DNA of 64,000 bases from an uncultured Lachnospiraceae bacterium (GTDB lineage: Bacteria > Bacillota > Clostridia > Lachnospirales > Lachnospiraceae): the NCBI GenBank assembly GCA_947586255.1, contig CANPXP010000001.1, forward strand, positions 1 through 64,000. The letters are read 5' to 3'. The notes below the pieces were generated by a model that was given only the letters and a program-made list of their open reading frames with translations, made no database searches and had not been told where the DNA came from. Positions 48,319-58,130 of this stretch are shown here, piece after piece. Positions within the stretch are counted from its first letter, which is position 1. Every line of letters begins with the position of its first letter. The translations under genes and the position numbers were made by a program.

Positions 48319-51300
48319 ATGCAAAACAAAAAGAGCGGCGGAAAGAAACATGCCAAACGGGAGATGGAACTGGAGGAGCTTCTGGCGGAGGATCGCTTCG
48401 ATGAGGAGGATGAGGACAGCGTGACGGATGATACGCTGGAATTTCTGAGCCTTGACGACGAGACGATTGCGTCCTATCAGAGTGAGCACGGGAGCGGACG
48501 CCGGGATTCCCGCAAGCGCGCTGCGCGGTACCGCGACGAAGAAGAGGATGACGAGGAGTACTACGGCGGCGCCGAAGATGATGAGGATGACGATGATGAG
48601 TACTACGCCGAAGATGACGAAGACGATGAAGAGGATGACGACGAGTACTACGGCGAAGACGATGATGAAGACGAGGACGATGAGGACGACGACGGGGAGT
48701 ACTACGGCGACGAAGATGATGACGAAGACGATGAAGAGGATGAGGATGACGAGTACTACGCTGAAGATGATGAAGACGAGGACGACGAATACTACGGCGA
48801 TGAGGACGACGAGTACGACGATGACGAGCGCGAGGGCGTGATCGCGCGCATCGGGTCCTGGCTGGCGGAGATGAGTACGCTCGACATGGTGGTTGCGATG
48901 TTCGGCGTCTTTGTAATTGCCGGAGTGATCGTGACGGGCACGCTGTTTGCCAACGCTAAGACGGTCGAGAAGCAGGTGGAGGCCTTTGCCACGGTCGGCG
49001 AGGAGATAGAAGGGATTTCCGTGATTGGGGAGGGCGGTCTCCTGGCGGTAGCCGAATCCGCCAGACTCTCGGATATGCTGGATGTGGAGGAAGAGGAACA
49101 GCAGGAGGAGGCTGAGGGAGAAGAGAAGGACGGCATTGAAGTAACTTTGAATCTCACCTCGATTCAGTCCGATCTGAAGATTAAATTCGTGAACAAATCG
49201 ACGGGAAAGCTGATTTCCGGCGTGCCCTTCGAGGTGGAGGTGACGGGCGGCGGCAAGTCTTATGAGTGGCAGGACGACGATAAGGACGGCATCATCTATA
49301 AGACGGAGATTGCGGCGGGCACATACAGTGTGAAGGCGAAGCCGCTGAGCGGCGGGGAATATGAGAAGTATAAGCTGCCGTCGGGCGCGGTCAGTGCGAA
49401 GGTTTCGGACAAGATCGCGTACAAGAAGGTGGATGTGGCAGACGAGATCAAAGACGAGTCGCAGATCAACGTGGCGGCTGAGGAGAAGGCCGGCGGCGAC
49501 ATCGCGGTGGAATCTCAGCTGACCGACACGGTGGAGTGGGTGGAGTCCACGAAGACGCCGATCGACTCGGAGGATAATTTCACCGAGATCAAGAAGGATG
49601 ACATTCCCGATCCGTCTAAGAGCGGCAAGGCGCTCAGCGGGTTTGTGAAGACGGCGGAGAAAAGCGGGAATTATGGATTCGCGCTGTTGAGCGAGACGGG
49701 ATTGGAGTGCACGTGCGGAACGAAGTGCAAAGCGGAAGAGCCCAATCAGGACTGCGCCGTATGCAAGACTGATCCGAGTCAGTGCAAGGGAGAGGAAAAG
49801 AAAAAAGAGTGTACCTGTAAGGATCGCAACAAGTGTACATCCAGTGACGACGCCAGAGACTGTCCGGTCTGTCAGGAGGATTATCACAACTGCGAGGGAA
49901 AAGAGGCGGAGCAGCCTAAGGAGTGCATCTGCACCACGCACTGTACGGACGAGGAGAGAAATACCGACTGCCCCGTCTGCAGCGAGAATCCGGGGAAGTG
50001 TAAGATCTCCGCGCCCGCGGGACCTACGGATGCGGAGAAACTGAGCGATATGCGTATCAGCAGCGACAGTCTGAGTCTGAAGGTAAACGATTCGGCGACG
50101 CTCACGGTCAGCGGACAGTACGAATCGGAGGCGTCCGTCGAATGGTCCGGCGCCAACTCGTCGGTGTCGGTGTCGGGGAGCGGCAGGAGCGTGACGGTCA
50201 AGGCGCTGGCGGCCGGGGATGCGACGATCACGGCGACTGTGTCTATAGGCGACAGTCAGTCCAAAAAAACGCTGTCCTGCAAAGTTACGGTGCAGAACAC
50301 GGAGCCGACCGAGCAGCAGAAAGCTGACTCCTTTGCGCTGAATAAGACCTCTCTCGGGCTGGTGCAGGGGGCTTCGGAGACGCTCTCCGTCAGCAGCTCT
50401 GGCAATTATAAGGCGTCCTCCGTGACGTGGAACAGTGACGATAAGAAGGTTGCCACCGTGGACGGCGGCAAGGTTACGGCCGTGGCGGCGGGCAAGACGA
50501 AGATCAAAGCCGAGGTCAAAGTGGGCGATGCGTCCAAAATACTTGAGTGCGATGTCAACGTCACGGCCAAGCACTATAAGATCGCCAGCATCGACGGCAG
50601 CGGCACCCTGACGGTCGGAGAGACGGGTAAAGTCACAGTGAAGCTGGAGCCCGCGGACGGACAGATCACGTGGAAGAGTGAGAATGAAAAGATCGTCAAG
50701 ATAGAGAGTACGGACGGCGACACCGCCAAATTCAAGGCGATAGCCGCGGGCAAGACAAAGATTACCGCAGTCTGCGGCGACGCCAAGGGAGAGTGGAGCG
50801 TAGAGGTCTCCAATGATCTCAAGGGCAACAAGACCAAGCTCAAGGATAAAAACGGCAATCAGGTCTATGTCAAAAAGGACGGTAAGTTTGTAGAGGCGAC
50901 ATATGAGGATTACAATACGGCGGACAAGTTCTATCTCGCTAAGTCCATGTACAGGTATACCGGCTGGCAGACGATAGACGGAAGCGTATATTTCTATGAC
51001 AAAGATGGCAATTACGTCACGGGCGAGCAGGTCATCCAGGGCGCGAAGTACAATTTCGGCAGCGACGGCCGGCTCTCCACCGGCTCCGGTTCCATGGGAA
51101 TCGATGTGTCCAAGCACAACGGAAGCATCGACTGGAGCGCCGTGAAGAATTCCGGCGTGTCCTACGCCATCATACGCTGCGGCTACAGAGGCTACTCGAC
51201 GGGCGTGCTGGTGGAGGATCCCAAGTTCATCAGCAATATCAAGGGCGCGAAGGCGGCCGGACTCAAGGTCGGCGTCTATATTTACAGCCAGGCGGTCAAT

Positions 51301-51684
51301 GAGGTGGAGGCGGTTGAGGAAGCGTCCATGGCGCTGAATCTGGTCAAAGGATACGGTCTGGATTATCCGATCTTTATCGATGTGGAGGCCAGCGGCGGCC
51401 GGGCGGACGGCATCGGCAGCAGCGCGAGGACGGCGGTGTGTCAGGCATTCTGCCAGACGGTGCAGAATTCCGGCTATTCGGCGGGCGTCTACTCCAACAA
51501 GAACTGGCTGTCCGAGCAGATCAATACGGGCAGTCTGACAGGTTATAAGATCTGGCTGGCGCAGTATGCGGCGGCGCCCACCTACACGGCGACCCGCTAT
51601 GATATGTGGCAGTATTCGTCCAAGGGTAAGGTCAGCGGCATCAGCGGCAATGTGGACATGAACATCAGCTACCTGAATTATTAG
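48319..51684 (+). CDS. Membrane-anchored multidomain surface protein: acidic Tyr-rich tail, TM, SpaA-like domain, Cys-rich repeats, Big-2-like repeats, wall-binding repeat, GH25
   Basis: DEEYYG repeats; TM LDMVVAMFGVFVIAGVIVTGTLFANA; three C.C..C..DC.VC repeats; ...VAAGKTKI repeats; MGIDVSKHNGSIDWSAVK...FIDVEAS GH25. Confidence 0.9.
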   Translation: MQNKKSGGKKHAKREMELEELLAEDRFDEEDEDSVTDDTLEFLSLDDETIASYQSEHGSGRRDSRKRAARYRDEEEDDEEYYGGAEDDEDDDDEYYAEDDEDDEEDDDEYYGEDDDEDEDDEDDDGEYYGDEDDDEDDEEDEDDEYYAEDDEDEDDEYYGDEDDEYDDDEREGVIARIGSWLAEMSTLDMVVAMFGVFVIAGVIVTGTLFANAKTVEKQVEAFATVGEEIEGISVIGEGGLLAVAESARLSDMLDVEEEEQQEEAEGEEKDGIEVTLNLTSIQSDLKIKFVNKSTGKLISGVPFEVEVTGGGKSYEWQDDDKDGIIYKTEIAAGTYSVKAKPLSGGEYEKYKLPSGAVSAKVSDKIAYKKVDVADEIKDESQINVAAEEKAGGDIAVESQLTDTVEWVESTKTPIDSEDNFTEIKKDDIPDPSKSGKALSGFVKTAEKSGNYGFALLSETGLECTCGTKCKAEEPNQDCAVCKTDPSQCKGEEKKKECTCKDRNKCTSSDDARDCPVCQEDYHNCEGKEAEQPKECICTTHCTDEERNTDCPVCSENPGKCKISAPAGPTDAEKLSDMRISSDSLSLKVNDSATLTVSGQYESEASVEWSGANSSVSVSGSGRSVTVKALAAGDATITATVSIGDSQSKKTLSCKVTVQNTEPTEQQKADSFALNKTSLGLVQGASETLSVSSSGNYKASSVTWNSDDKKVATVDGGKVTAVAAGKTKIKAEVKVGDASKILECDVNVTAKHYKIASIDGSGTLTVGETGKVTVKLEPADGQITWKSENEKIVKIESTDGDTAKFKAIAAGKTKITAVCGDAKGEWSVEVSNDLKGNKTKLKDKNGNQVYVKKDGKFVEATYEDYNTADKFYLAKSMYRYTGWQTIDGSVYFYDKDGNYVTGEQVIQGAKYNFGSDGRLSTGSGSMGIDVSKHNGSIDWSAVKNSGVSYAIIRCGYRGYSTGVLVEDPKFISNIKGAKAAGLKVGVYIYSQAVNEVEAVEEASMALNLVKGYGLDYPIFIDVEASGGRADGIGSSARTAVCQAFCQTVQNSGYSAGVYSNKNWLSEQINTGSLTGYKIWLAQYAAAPTYTATRYDMWQYSSKGKVSGISGNVDMNISYLNY
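48535..48828 (+). repeat. Degenerate tandem coding repeat (Asp/Glu)n-Tyr-Tyr-Gly
   Basis: Recurrent GAGTACTACGG(C) separated by GAT/GAC/GAA/GAG runs. Confidence 0.9.
49705..50002 (+). repeat. Three Cys-rich protein repeats of about 35-40 aa
   Basis: ECTCGTKCKAEEPNQDCAVCKTDPSQCKG / ECTCKDRNKCTSSDDARDCPVCQEDYHNCEG / ECICTTHCTDEERNTDCPVCSENPGKCK. Confidence 0.85.
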
Positions 51685-51686
51685 TC

Positions 51687-51715
51687 TTGCATTTTCAGGG
51701 CTGCTACCACATAAT
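51687..51715 (+). promoter_or_regulatory. Candidate promoter upstream of rfbB
   Basis: TTGCAT - 17 nt - CATAAT. Confidence 0.45.
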
Positions 51716-51750
51716 ATACATGAGTGACATAAGGAGGGAGAACTGGGCGC

Positions 51751-52833
51751 ATGAGAACCTATCTGGTGACCGGCGGGGCCGGGTTTATCGGTTCCAACTA
51801 TATACATTATATGTTCCGCAAATATGACAGGGATATCCGCATCATCAACGTGGACGCGCTGACCTATGCGGGTAACCTGGAGAATCTGAAGGATGTTGAA
51901 GGGCGGGACAATTATACCTTTATCAAAGCGGATATCTGCGACAAGGAGGCAATCGCCGGAATTTTTGCGCAGAATGATATCGACAGGGTGGTGCACTTCG
52001 CGGCGGAGAGCCATGTGGACAGAAGCATCAAGGCGCCCGAGGTCTTTGTGCGGACCAATGTGCTGGGCACTGCGGTGATGCTCAACTGCGCCAAGGCGGC
52101 GTGGGAGTTGCCGGAGGGCGGTTTCAAGCCGGACAAGAAATTCCTGCACGTGTCCACGGATGAGGTGTACGGTTCTCTCGAGGAGGACGGTGGCTATTTC
52201 TACGAGACGACGCCCTACGCGCCCCACAGCCCGTACTCGGCCAGCAAGGCCGGATCGGACATGCTGGTGAAGGCATATATGGATACCTACAAATTTCCAG
52301 CCAACATCACCAACTGCTCCAACAATTACGGCCCCTATCAGTTCCCGGAGAAGCTGATTCCGCTGATCATCAACAACGCGCTGCAGGGAAAGAAGCTGCC
52401 TGTCTACGGGGACGGTAAGAACGTTCGGGACTGGCTGTACGTGGAGGATCACGCCAAGGCGATCGACATGGTGCAGGAGAAGGGACGCCTCTTCGAGACA
52501 TACAATATAGGCGGCCACAATGAGAAGCAGAATATCGAGATTATCCATATCATCCTCGACACGCTGCGGGAGATGCTGCCGGACAGCGATCCGCGAAGGG
52601 CGCTTGTGAGCGACGATCTGATCACCTATGTGGAGGACCGCAAAGGGCATGACAGGCGCTATGCCATCGCGCCGGACAAGATTAAGGCGGAGATCGGCTG
52701 GGAGCCCGAGACGATGTTTAAGGACGGCATACGCCGCACGATACAGTGGTTTTTCGAGCATGAGGATTGGATGCGGAACGTGACGAGCGGCGACTATCAG
52801 AAATATTACGAGGATATGTATCGCAACAGATAG
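51751..52833 (+). CDS. rfbB: dTDP-glucose 4,6-dehydratase
   Basis: [52 protein letters not shown]. Confidence 0.96.
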   Translation: MRTYLVTGGAGFIGSNYIHYMFRKYDRDIRIINVDALTYAGNLENLKDVEGRDNYTFIKADICDKEAIAGIFAQNDIDRVVHFAAESHVDRSIKAPEVFVRTNVLGTAVMLNCAKAAWELPEGGFKPDKKFLHVSTDEVYGSLEEDGGYFYETTPYAPHSPYSASKAGSDMLVKAYMDTYKFPANITNCSNNYGPYQFPEKLIPLIINNALQGKKLPVYGDGKNVRDWLYVEDHAKAIDMVQEKGRLFETYNIGGHNEKQNIEIIHIILDTLREMLPDSDPRRALVSDDLITYVEDRKGHDRRYAIAPDKIKAEIGWEPETMFKDGIRRTIQWFFEHEDWMRNVTSGDYQKYYEDMYRNR

Positions 52834-52865
52834 AGAAGATTTGCGGAGACGGTACGGAGGAAACT

Positions 52866-53735
52866 ATGAAGGGTATTATTTTGGCAGGAGGCTCGGGCAC
52901 AAGGCTGTACCCGCTGACCAAGGCGATTTCCAAACAGATCATGCCGGTATATGACAAGCCGATGATCTACTATCCGCTGTCAACTCTTATGCTGGCGGGA
53001 ATACGGGATATCCTGATCATCTCCACACCCAGGGATCTGCCGGTGTTCGAGGAACTGTTCGGGGACGGAAGCCAGCTGGGGCTCCGCATGGAATACGCGG
53101 TGCAGGAGCAGCCGAGAGGACTGGCGGACGCCTTCATCATCGGGGCGGAATTTATCGGGGCGGACAATGTGGCCCTGGTGCTGGGGGACAATATCTTCTA
53201 TGGGCAGAGCTTTTCCAGAGTGCTGAGGGAAGTGGCGTCCAGACAGACGGGGGCGACGATCTTCGGCTACTATGTCAGAGACCCGCGGGAGTACGGCGTG
53301 GTAGAGTTTGACGAGGAGGGCAGGGCTCTATCCATCGAGGAAAAACCGGAGCACCCCAAGAGCAATTACGCGGTGCCGGGGCTGTATTTCTACGACAATC
53401 AGGTGGTGGAGATCGCGGCGGCTGTCAAGCCCTCCGCCAGAGGTGAGATTGAGATTACCAGCATCAATAACGAGTATCTGCGCAGGGGTGAGCTCTATGT
53501 GGAGACGCTGGGGAGAGGTTTTGCGTGGCTGGATACGGGAAATCACGATTCACTTCTGGACGCGGCGGATTTTGTGGCAGCTTTCCAGAAGAGACAGGGG
53601 TTGTATATCTCCTGCATAGAGGAGATTGCCTACAAGAGAGGATTCATCACCAGAGAACAGCTGCTGAAGCTGGCTGAGCCGCTGATGAAGACGGCGTACG
53701 GCCAATATATGGTTGAGGTTGCCAATGGACTCTAA
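52866..53735 (+). CDS. rfbA: Glucose-1-phosphate thymidylyltransferase
   Basis: [54 protein letters not shown]. Confidence 0.97.
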   Translation: MKGIILAGGSGTRLYPLTKAISKQIMPVYDKPMIYYPLSTLMLAGIRDILIISTPRDLPVFEELFGDGSQLGLRMEYAVQEQPRGLADAFIIGAEFIGADNVALVLGDNIFYGQSFSRVLREVASRQTGATIFGYYVRDPREYGVVEFDEEGRALSIEEKPEHPKSNYAVPGLYFYDNQVVEIAAAVKPSARGEIEITSINNEYLRRGELYVETLGRGFAWLDTGNHDSLLDAADFVAAFQKRQGLYISCIEEIAYKRGFITREQLLKLAEPLMKTAYGQYMVEVANGL

Positions 53736-55077
53736 GAAAATGCGAAGGACGCTGTATGCCATGATCGCCATGTTTGTGGTTCTGATCGGCGTGATAGCGT
53801 TCGCCAATCTGGATACCGTGCTGGGCAAGCTCGGACTGGCCGATGCAGAGCAGGCCGAAGAGACGGCGGCGACGGTGGAAGATGCGGGCGGTGGACAAAG
53901 AGGAGACGATTTGTCTGCCTTTCTGAATGACGAGACATTTTTTGATCCGGAAGTGAAGTTCAAGAGCATCGAGAGCTATTCGGGCAGAAGGGTGTCGCTC
54001 GTGATGAGCTCCGTGGCGAAGGATCTGCGCGTCATGGTTGTGGACAGCGTCGGCAGGCTGGTTGCGGGAACGCCGTTCAAGATTAACGTGCAGGGCATCG
54101 GGGAGTACACGGACTCCGACGAGGACGGCATTATCTATCTGGACGGGCTGCGCGCAGGGGAGTACAGCGTATCGCTGGAGGAAGCGGAGGGTTTTATCGT
54201 CCCCAATACGATCACGACCATTCAGGTCCGGCAGGAGATTGAGTACCGTGTCATAGACGATATTGAATATCTGATTCTGACGGAGGATGACGTCGATACG
54301 GACGAGGAGGACCGGGCCGTCAACGGCGCGGAGAAGGACGCGGACGGCACCGAGAATACGGATACGGAATTCGCGGCGGGGACGGGAAAACTCGGCATCG
54401 ACGTGTCCCGATGGAACCGGGAGATCGACTGGGAGGCAGTTAAAGAAGACGGTGTGGAATTTGCGATTATCCGCTGCGGGTACCGGGGCGCTTCGAGCGG
54501 AGCGCTGGTGCTGGATTCTATGTTTGAGCAGAATATAGAGGGCGCAATCGAGGCGGGGATTCCCGTGGGTGTCTACTTCTTTACACAGGCGACTAGCGAG
54601 GTGGAGGCCGTCGAGGAAGCCAGTATGGTGATCAGTCTCATAGAAGACTACGATGTGGATTATCCGGTATTTCTTGACAGCGAGAGCGCCGGCGGAGACG
54701 GGCGGGCGGACGACCTGGAGCCGGAGGAGAGAAGCGCTTATCACGAGGCGTTTCTGGAGACGATCGCCTCCGCGGGCTATGAGGCCGGGATCTACGCTTC
54801 CAGGAATTGGCTAGATGATCAGGTAGATATGACAATGTTGTCACAATACAAAACGTGGCTGGCGGAATATGCGGACGTTCCCACCTACGACGACTATTTT
54901 GATATGTGGCAGTACACTTCCAAGGGGACGGTGGAAGGCATCGAGACGAGGGTCGATCTGAACGTGTGCTATATGAATATCGATACGTCGATTAACCATG
55001 CCAGAGGCGCCGCGGGCTATTCCGGTATCATTGACGGGGACAGCGGCAACGTGCCGGTCGGTTCCGACGAAGAGTAG
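53725..55077 (+). CDS. Membrane-anchored SpaA-like/GH25 lysozyme-family protein
   Basis: N-terminal [36 protein letters not shown]...[13 protein letters not shown] 53725 overlaps rfbA end. Confidence 0.88.
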   Translation: MDSKKMRRTLYAMIAMFVVLIGVIAFANLDTVLGKLGLADAEQAEETAATVEDAGGGQRGDDLSAFLNDETFFDPEVKFKSIESYSGRRVSLVMSSVAKDLRVMVVDSVGRLVAGTPFKINVQGIGEYTDSDEDGIIYLDGLRAGEYSVSLEEAEGFIVPNTITTIQVRQEIEYRVIDDIEYLILTEDDVDTDEEDRAVNGAEKDADGTENTDTEFAAGTGKLGIDVSRWNREIDWEAVKEDGVEFAIIRCGYRGASSGALVLDSMFEQNIEGAIEAGIPVGVYFFTQATSEVEAVEEASMVISLIEDYDVDYPVFLDSESAGGDGRADDLEPEERSAYHEAFLETIASAGYEAGIYASRNWLDDQVDMTMLSQYKTWLAEYADVPTYDDYFDMWQYTSKGTVEGIETRVDLNVCYMNIDTSINHARGAAGYSGIIDGDSGNVPVGSDEE

Positions 55078-55096
55078 AGAAAGGATTGCGAGGATT

Positions 55097-55660
55097 ATGG
55101 GCAAGATAACGGTAGAGACATGTGAGATAGAGGGCCTGAAGGTGATCACGCCGACCGTGTTCGGGGATGCGCGGGGTTACTTTATGGAGACCTACAATTA
55201 CAACGATTACAGAGAGGCGGGGATCGATCAGGAGTTCGTGCAGGACAATCAGTCCGCGTCGGTGAAAGGCGTGCTGCGCGGGCTGCATTTTCAGATCAAT
55301 TACCCGCAGGACAAGCTGGTGCGCGTTCTGAGCGGCGAGGTGTACGACGTGGCGGTGGATCTGCGTCCCGGTTCCGCGACCTACGGCAAATGGTTCGGCG
55401 TGCTGCTCTCGGCGGAGAACAAGAAACAGTTTTTTGTGCCGAAAAATTTTGCGCACGGCTTCTATGTGCTGTCGGATCATGCGGAGTTTGCGTATAAATG
55501 TACGGATTTCTATCATCCGAACGACGAGGGCGGCATCATCTGGAATGATCCGGCGATCGGCGTCGAGTGGCCGATTCCTGCCGGGACACAGCCGATTCTG
55601 TCCGACAAGGATACGCGCCATGGAGGTCTTGACGCGTTTACGCGGCAGTATCGCAGCTGA
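55097..55660 (+). CDS. rfbC: dTDP-4-dehydrorhamnose 3,5-epimerase
   Basis: PTVFGDARGYFMETYN, QDNQSASVKGVLRGLHFQ, VAVDLRPGSATYGKW. Confidence 0.95.
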   Translation: MGKITVETCEIEGLKVITPTVFGDARGYFMETYNYNDYREAGIDQEFVQDNQSASVKGVLRGLHFQINYPQDKLVRVLSGEVYDVAVDLRPGSATYGKWFGVLLSAENKKQFFVPKNFAHGFYVLSDHAEFAYKCTDFYHPNDEGGIIWNDPAIGVEWPIPAGTQPILSDKDTRHGGLDAFTRQYRS

Positions 55661-55703
55661 CGGGTCCTGACAGAAGCGTTTGGGACGGGAAAATAAGGGT
55701 GTT

Positions 55704-56729
55704 ATGACGGAGAGTACGCAGCGTGACGAAAAGAGAATAAGGCATTTTGCAAAGCCCGCGGGAATAGCCGTTTTCTGGGGGCTTGGTCTGATTCTGGCGC
55801 TGGTGTTGGTGAGACACCACAATCCGTTGGCGGATCAGGTGACGGAGCGGATGAAGAAGGTGAGCGGCTGCGTGCTCATCGCGTTTACCTGCATCATCTA
55901 TTCTCTGTATTATGAAAGGATCATGACGATTCCGGCGGAACTGTTCCAGAGCAGAAAGCTGATCTGGAAGCTGGCGAAAAATGATTTCAAGAAGCGTTAC
56001 GCCGGTTCTTATCTCGGCATCGTGTGGGCGATGGCGCAGCCGGTGGTGACCGTCGTGATGTACTGGATTGTCTTCGACAAGGTTTTTGACACGCGCAGCC
56101 AGCTGGTGGCCAGCGGTCTCGAAGTGCCCTATGTGCTCTATCTGACGGCGGGGCTTGTCCCGTGGTTCTACTTCTCTGAGGCGATCACGCAGGGCACGAT
56201 GGCGCTGATTGAATATAATTACCTGGTCAAAAAAGTGGTGTTCAATATCAGTATTCTTCCCATCATCAAAGTGATTGCCGCCACCTTTATCCATGTATTC
56301 TTCGTGGGAGTACTGCTGTTGGTGGCCGCCGGATACGGCTATTATCCGAATGTCTACACGCTGCAGCTTGTCTATTACAGCCTCTGTCTGTTCCTGCTTG
56401 TGCTCGGCATGAGTTATCTCACCTGCGCGCTGGTCGTGTTTATCAGGGACTTGCAGCAGATTATCAGCATCGCCCTGCAGATCGGCATGTGGGCGACGCC
56501 TATTTTGTGGAATATCGAGATGCTGACCTATGACAATACCAAAACGCTGTTCAAGCTGAATCCGCTGGTGTATATCGTCAACGGTTACAGAAGCGCGATC
56601 TATGAGAAAGTATGGTTTTGGGAGCATTTCTACTCCTCCACATATTTCTGGATCTTTACAATCAGCCTGTTCTGCATCGGCACGCTGATTTTCAGGAGGC
56701 TACGGGTACACTTTGCGGATGTGCTATGA
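55704..56729 (+). CDS. Polysaccharide ABC transporter permease (Wzm/TagG-like) with extra N-terminal segment
   Basis: LIWKLAKNDFKKRYAGSYLGIVWAMAQPVVTVVMYWIVF; ABC2-type TM pattern. Confidence 0.9.
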   Translation: MTESTQRDEKRIRHFAKPAGIAVFWGLGLILALVLVRHHNPLADQVTERMKKVSGCVLIAFTCIIYSLYYERIMTIPAELFQSRKLIWKLAKNDFKKRYAGSYLGIVWAMAQPVVTVVMYWIVFDKVFDTRSQLVASGLEVPYVLYLTAGLVPWFYFSEAITQGTMALIEYNYLVKKVVFNISILPIIKVIAATFIHVFFVGVLLLVAAGYGYYPNVYTLQLVYYSLCLFLLVLGMSYLTCALVVFIRDLQQIISIALQIGMWATPILWNIEMLTYDNTKTLFKLNPLVYIVNGYRSAIYEKVWFWEHFYSSTYFWIFTISLFCIGTLIFRRLRVHFADVL

Positions 56730-58081
56730 GCCGCAAGCAATTCAATCAGGGTAATATTATGGACAATATCGCGATTCAGGTCACAAATGTAGAAAAAGTA
56801 TATAAGCTGTACGACAAGCCTTCCGACCGGATTGTGGAGGCGCTCGGGTTTGGGCGCGGCAAGCGCCATAAGGAGCATCATGCGCTGAAGGGCGTCAATC
56901 TGACGGTTCGTCAGGGAGAGTGCGTGGGTATCATCGGGACCAACGGCTCCGGCAAATCCACGATCCTGAAGATCATTACCGGCGTCGTCAACCCGACGCG
57001 CGGGGAAGTGACTGTCAACGGGCGCATCTCCGCGCTGCTTGAGTTGGGCGCCGGATTCAATATGGAGTATAATGGCATTGAGAATATCTATCTGAACGGC
57101 ACGATGATCGGCTTCAGCGAGAAGGAGATCGACGAGAAGTTGGACGCGATACTGGAATTCGCGGATATCGGCGCGTACGTGCACCAGCCGGTCAAAACGT
57201 ATTCCAGCGGTATGTTTGTGCGTCTTGCCTTCGCGGTGGCGATCAATATCGAGCCGGAGATTCTGATTGTGGACGAGGCGCTCTCGGTGGGGGACGTCTT
57301 CTTCCAGGCGAAATGCTATCACAAGTTTGAAGAGTTCAAGGAGATGGGCAAAACCATCGTGTTCGTCAGCCACGATCTGAGCAGCATCAGCAAGTACTGC
57401 GACAGGGTAGTGCTGCTCAATCAGGGTGTCAAGCTGGGCGAGGGCGCGCCGAAAAAGATGATCGACATCTACAAACAGGTTCTGGTGGGGCAGTATGCTG
57501 TGCCGGAAGAGGGGGAAAGCCTGCTGGACGACGAGGAGCTGCGCAGGGCGGCGGCCGGAGGGCGCATCACCGCCGCGGAAGGCGCGCCGGAGCGGTCGGC
57601 GGAGAACGGGGAAAAGGTCGGCGCGGCTTCGGAGAATCCGGAACTTCTGGAGTATGGTTCTAAGAAGGCAGTCATTACGGAATACTATATTACGGACGAC
57701 AAGGGGGCGAGGACTTCCGCAATTCTGAAGGGGAATTCTTTTGCCATTCACATGAACGTCCGTATGCAGGAGGATATTCAGGCGCCTATTTTTGCCTTCA
57801 CGATCAAGAATGTGCGCGGAACGGAGATCACGGGAACGAATACAATGTTTGAGAAGGCATTCCTGGAACCCGTGAAGGCCGGTGAAGAGCGGCATGTGAC
57901 TTTCACGCAGAAGATGAGCCTGCAGGGCGGGGACTATCTGCTGTCCCTGGGTGTCACCGGCTATGAGAACGATGATTTTACCGTCTATCACAGGCTGTAT
58001 GACGCGCTGAGCCTGACGGTCATATCCGACAAGGACACGGTGGGATTCTACGATATGGATTCCGCGGTGGAGGTGCGCTGA
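56726..58081 (+). CDS. Polysaccharide ABC transporter ATPase with Wzt-like C-terminal domain
   Basis: GIIGTNGSGKSTILKIITG, YSSGMFVRLAFAVA, ILIVDEALSVGD; C-terminal ~150 aa beta-rich domain; ATGA overlap with permease. Confidence 0.92.
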   Translation: MSRKQFNQGNIMDNIAIQVTNVEKVYKLYDKPSDRIVEALGFGRGKRHKEHHALKGVNLTVRQGECVGIIGTNGSGKSTILKIITGVVNPTRGEVTVNGRISALLELGAGFNMEYNGIENIYLNGTMIGFSEKEIDEKLDAILEFADIGAYVHQPVKTYSSGMFVRLAFAVAINIEPEILIVDEALSVGDVFFQAKCYHKFEEFKEMGKTIVFVSHDLSSISKYCDRVVLLNQGVKLGEGAPKKMIDIYKQVLVGQYAVPEEGESLLDDEELRRAAAGGRITAAEGAPERSAENGEKVGAASENPELLEYGSKKAVITEYYITDDKGARTSAILKGNSFAIHMNVRMQEDIQAPIFAFTIKNVRGTEITGTNTMFEKAFLEPVKAGEERHVTFTQKMSLQGGDYLLSLGVTGYENDDFTVYHRLYDALSLTVISDKDTVGFYDMDSAVEVR

Positions 58082-58130
58082 CCCGACCTGCGGAGGCGGA
58101 TGAGACGGAAGATGACAGAGGGACTGTTGA

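Noticed and set aside
48535-48828. Possible CRISPR array or non-coding satellite
   Set aside because: Repeats are in-frame coding (Asp/Glu-Tyr-Tyr-Gly) with no spacer-like unique units and no cas genes; explained as a protein repeat.
48301-52761. 1486-aa minus-strand ORF
   Set aside because: Fully antisense to the GH25 protein and rfbB, which have clear domain signatures; the antisense Val/Leu/Ile-rich low complexity is just the complement of Asp/Glu codons, and stop-free antisense frames are expected with this codon usage.
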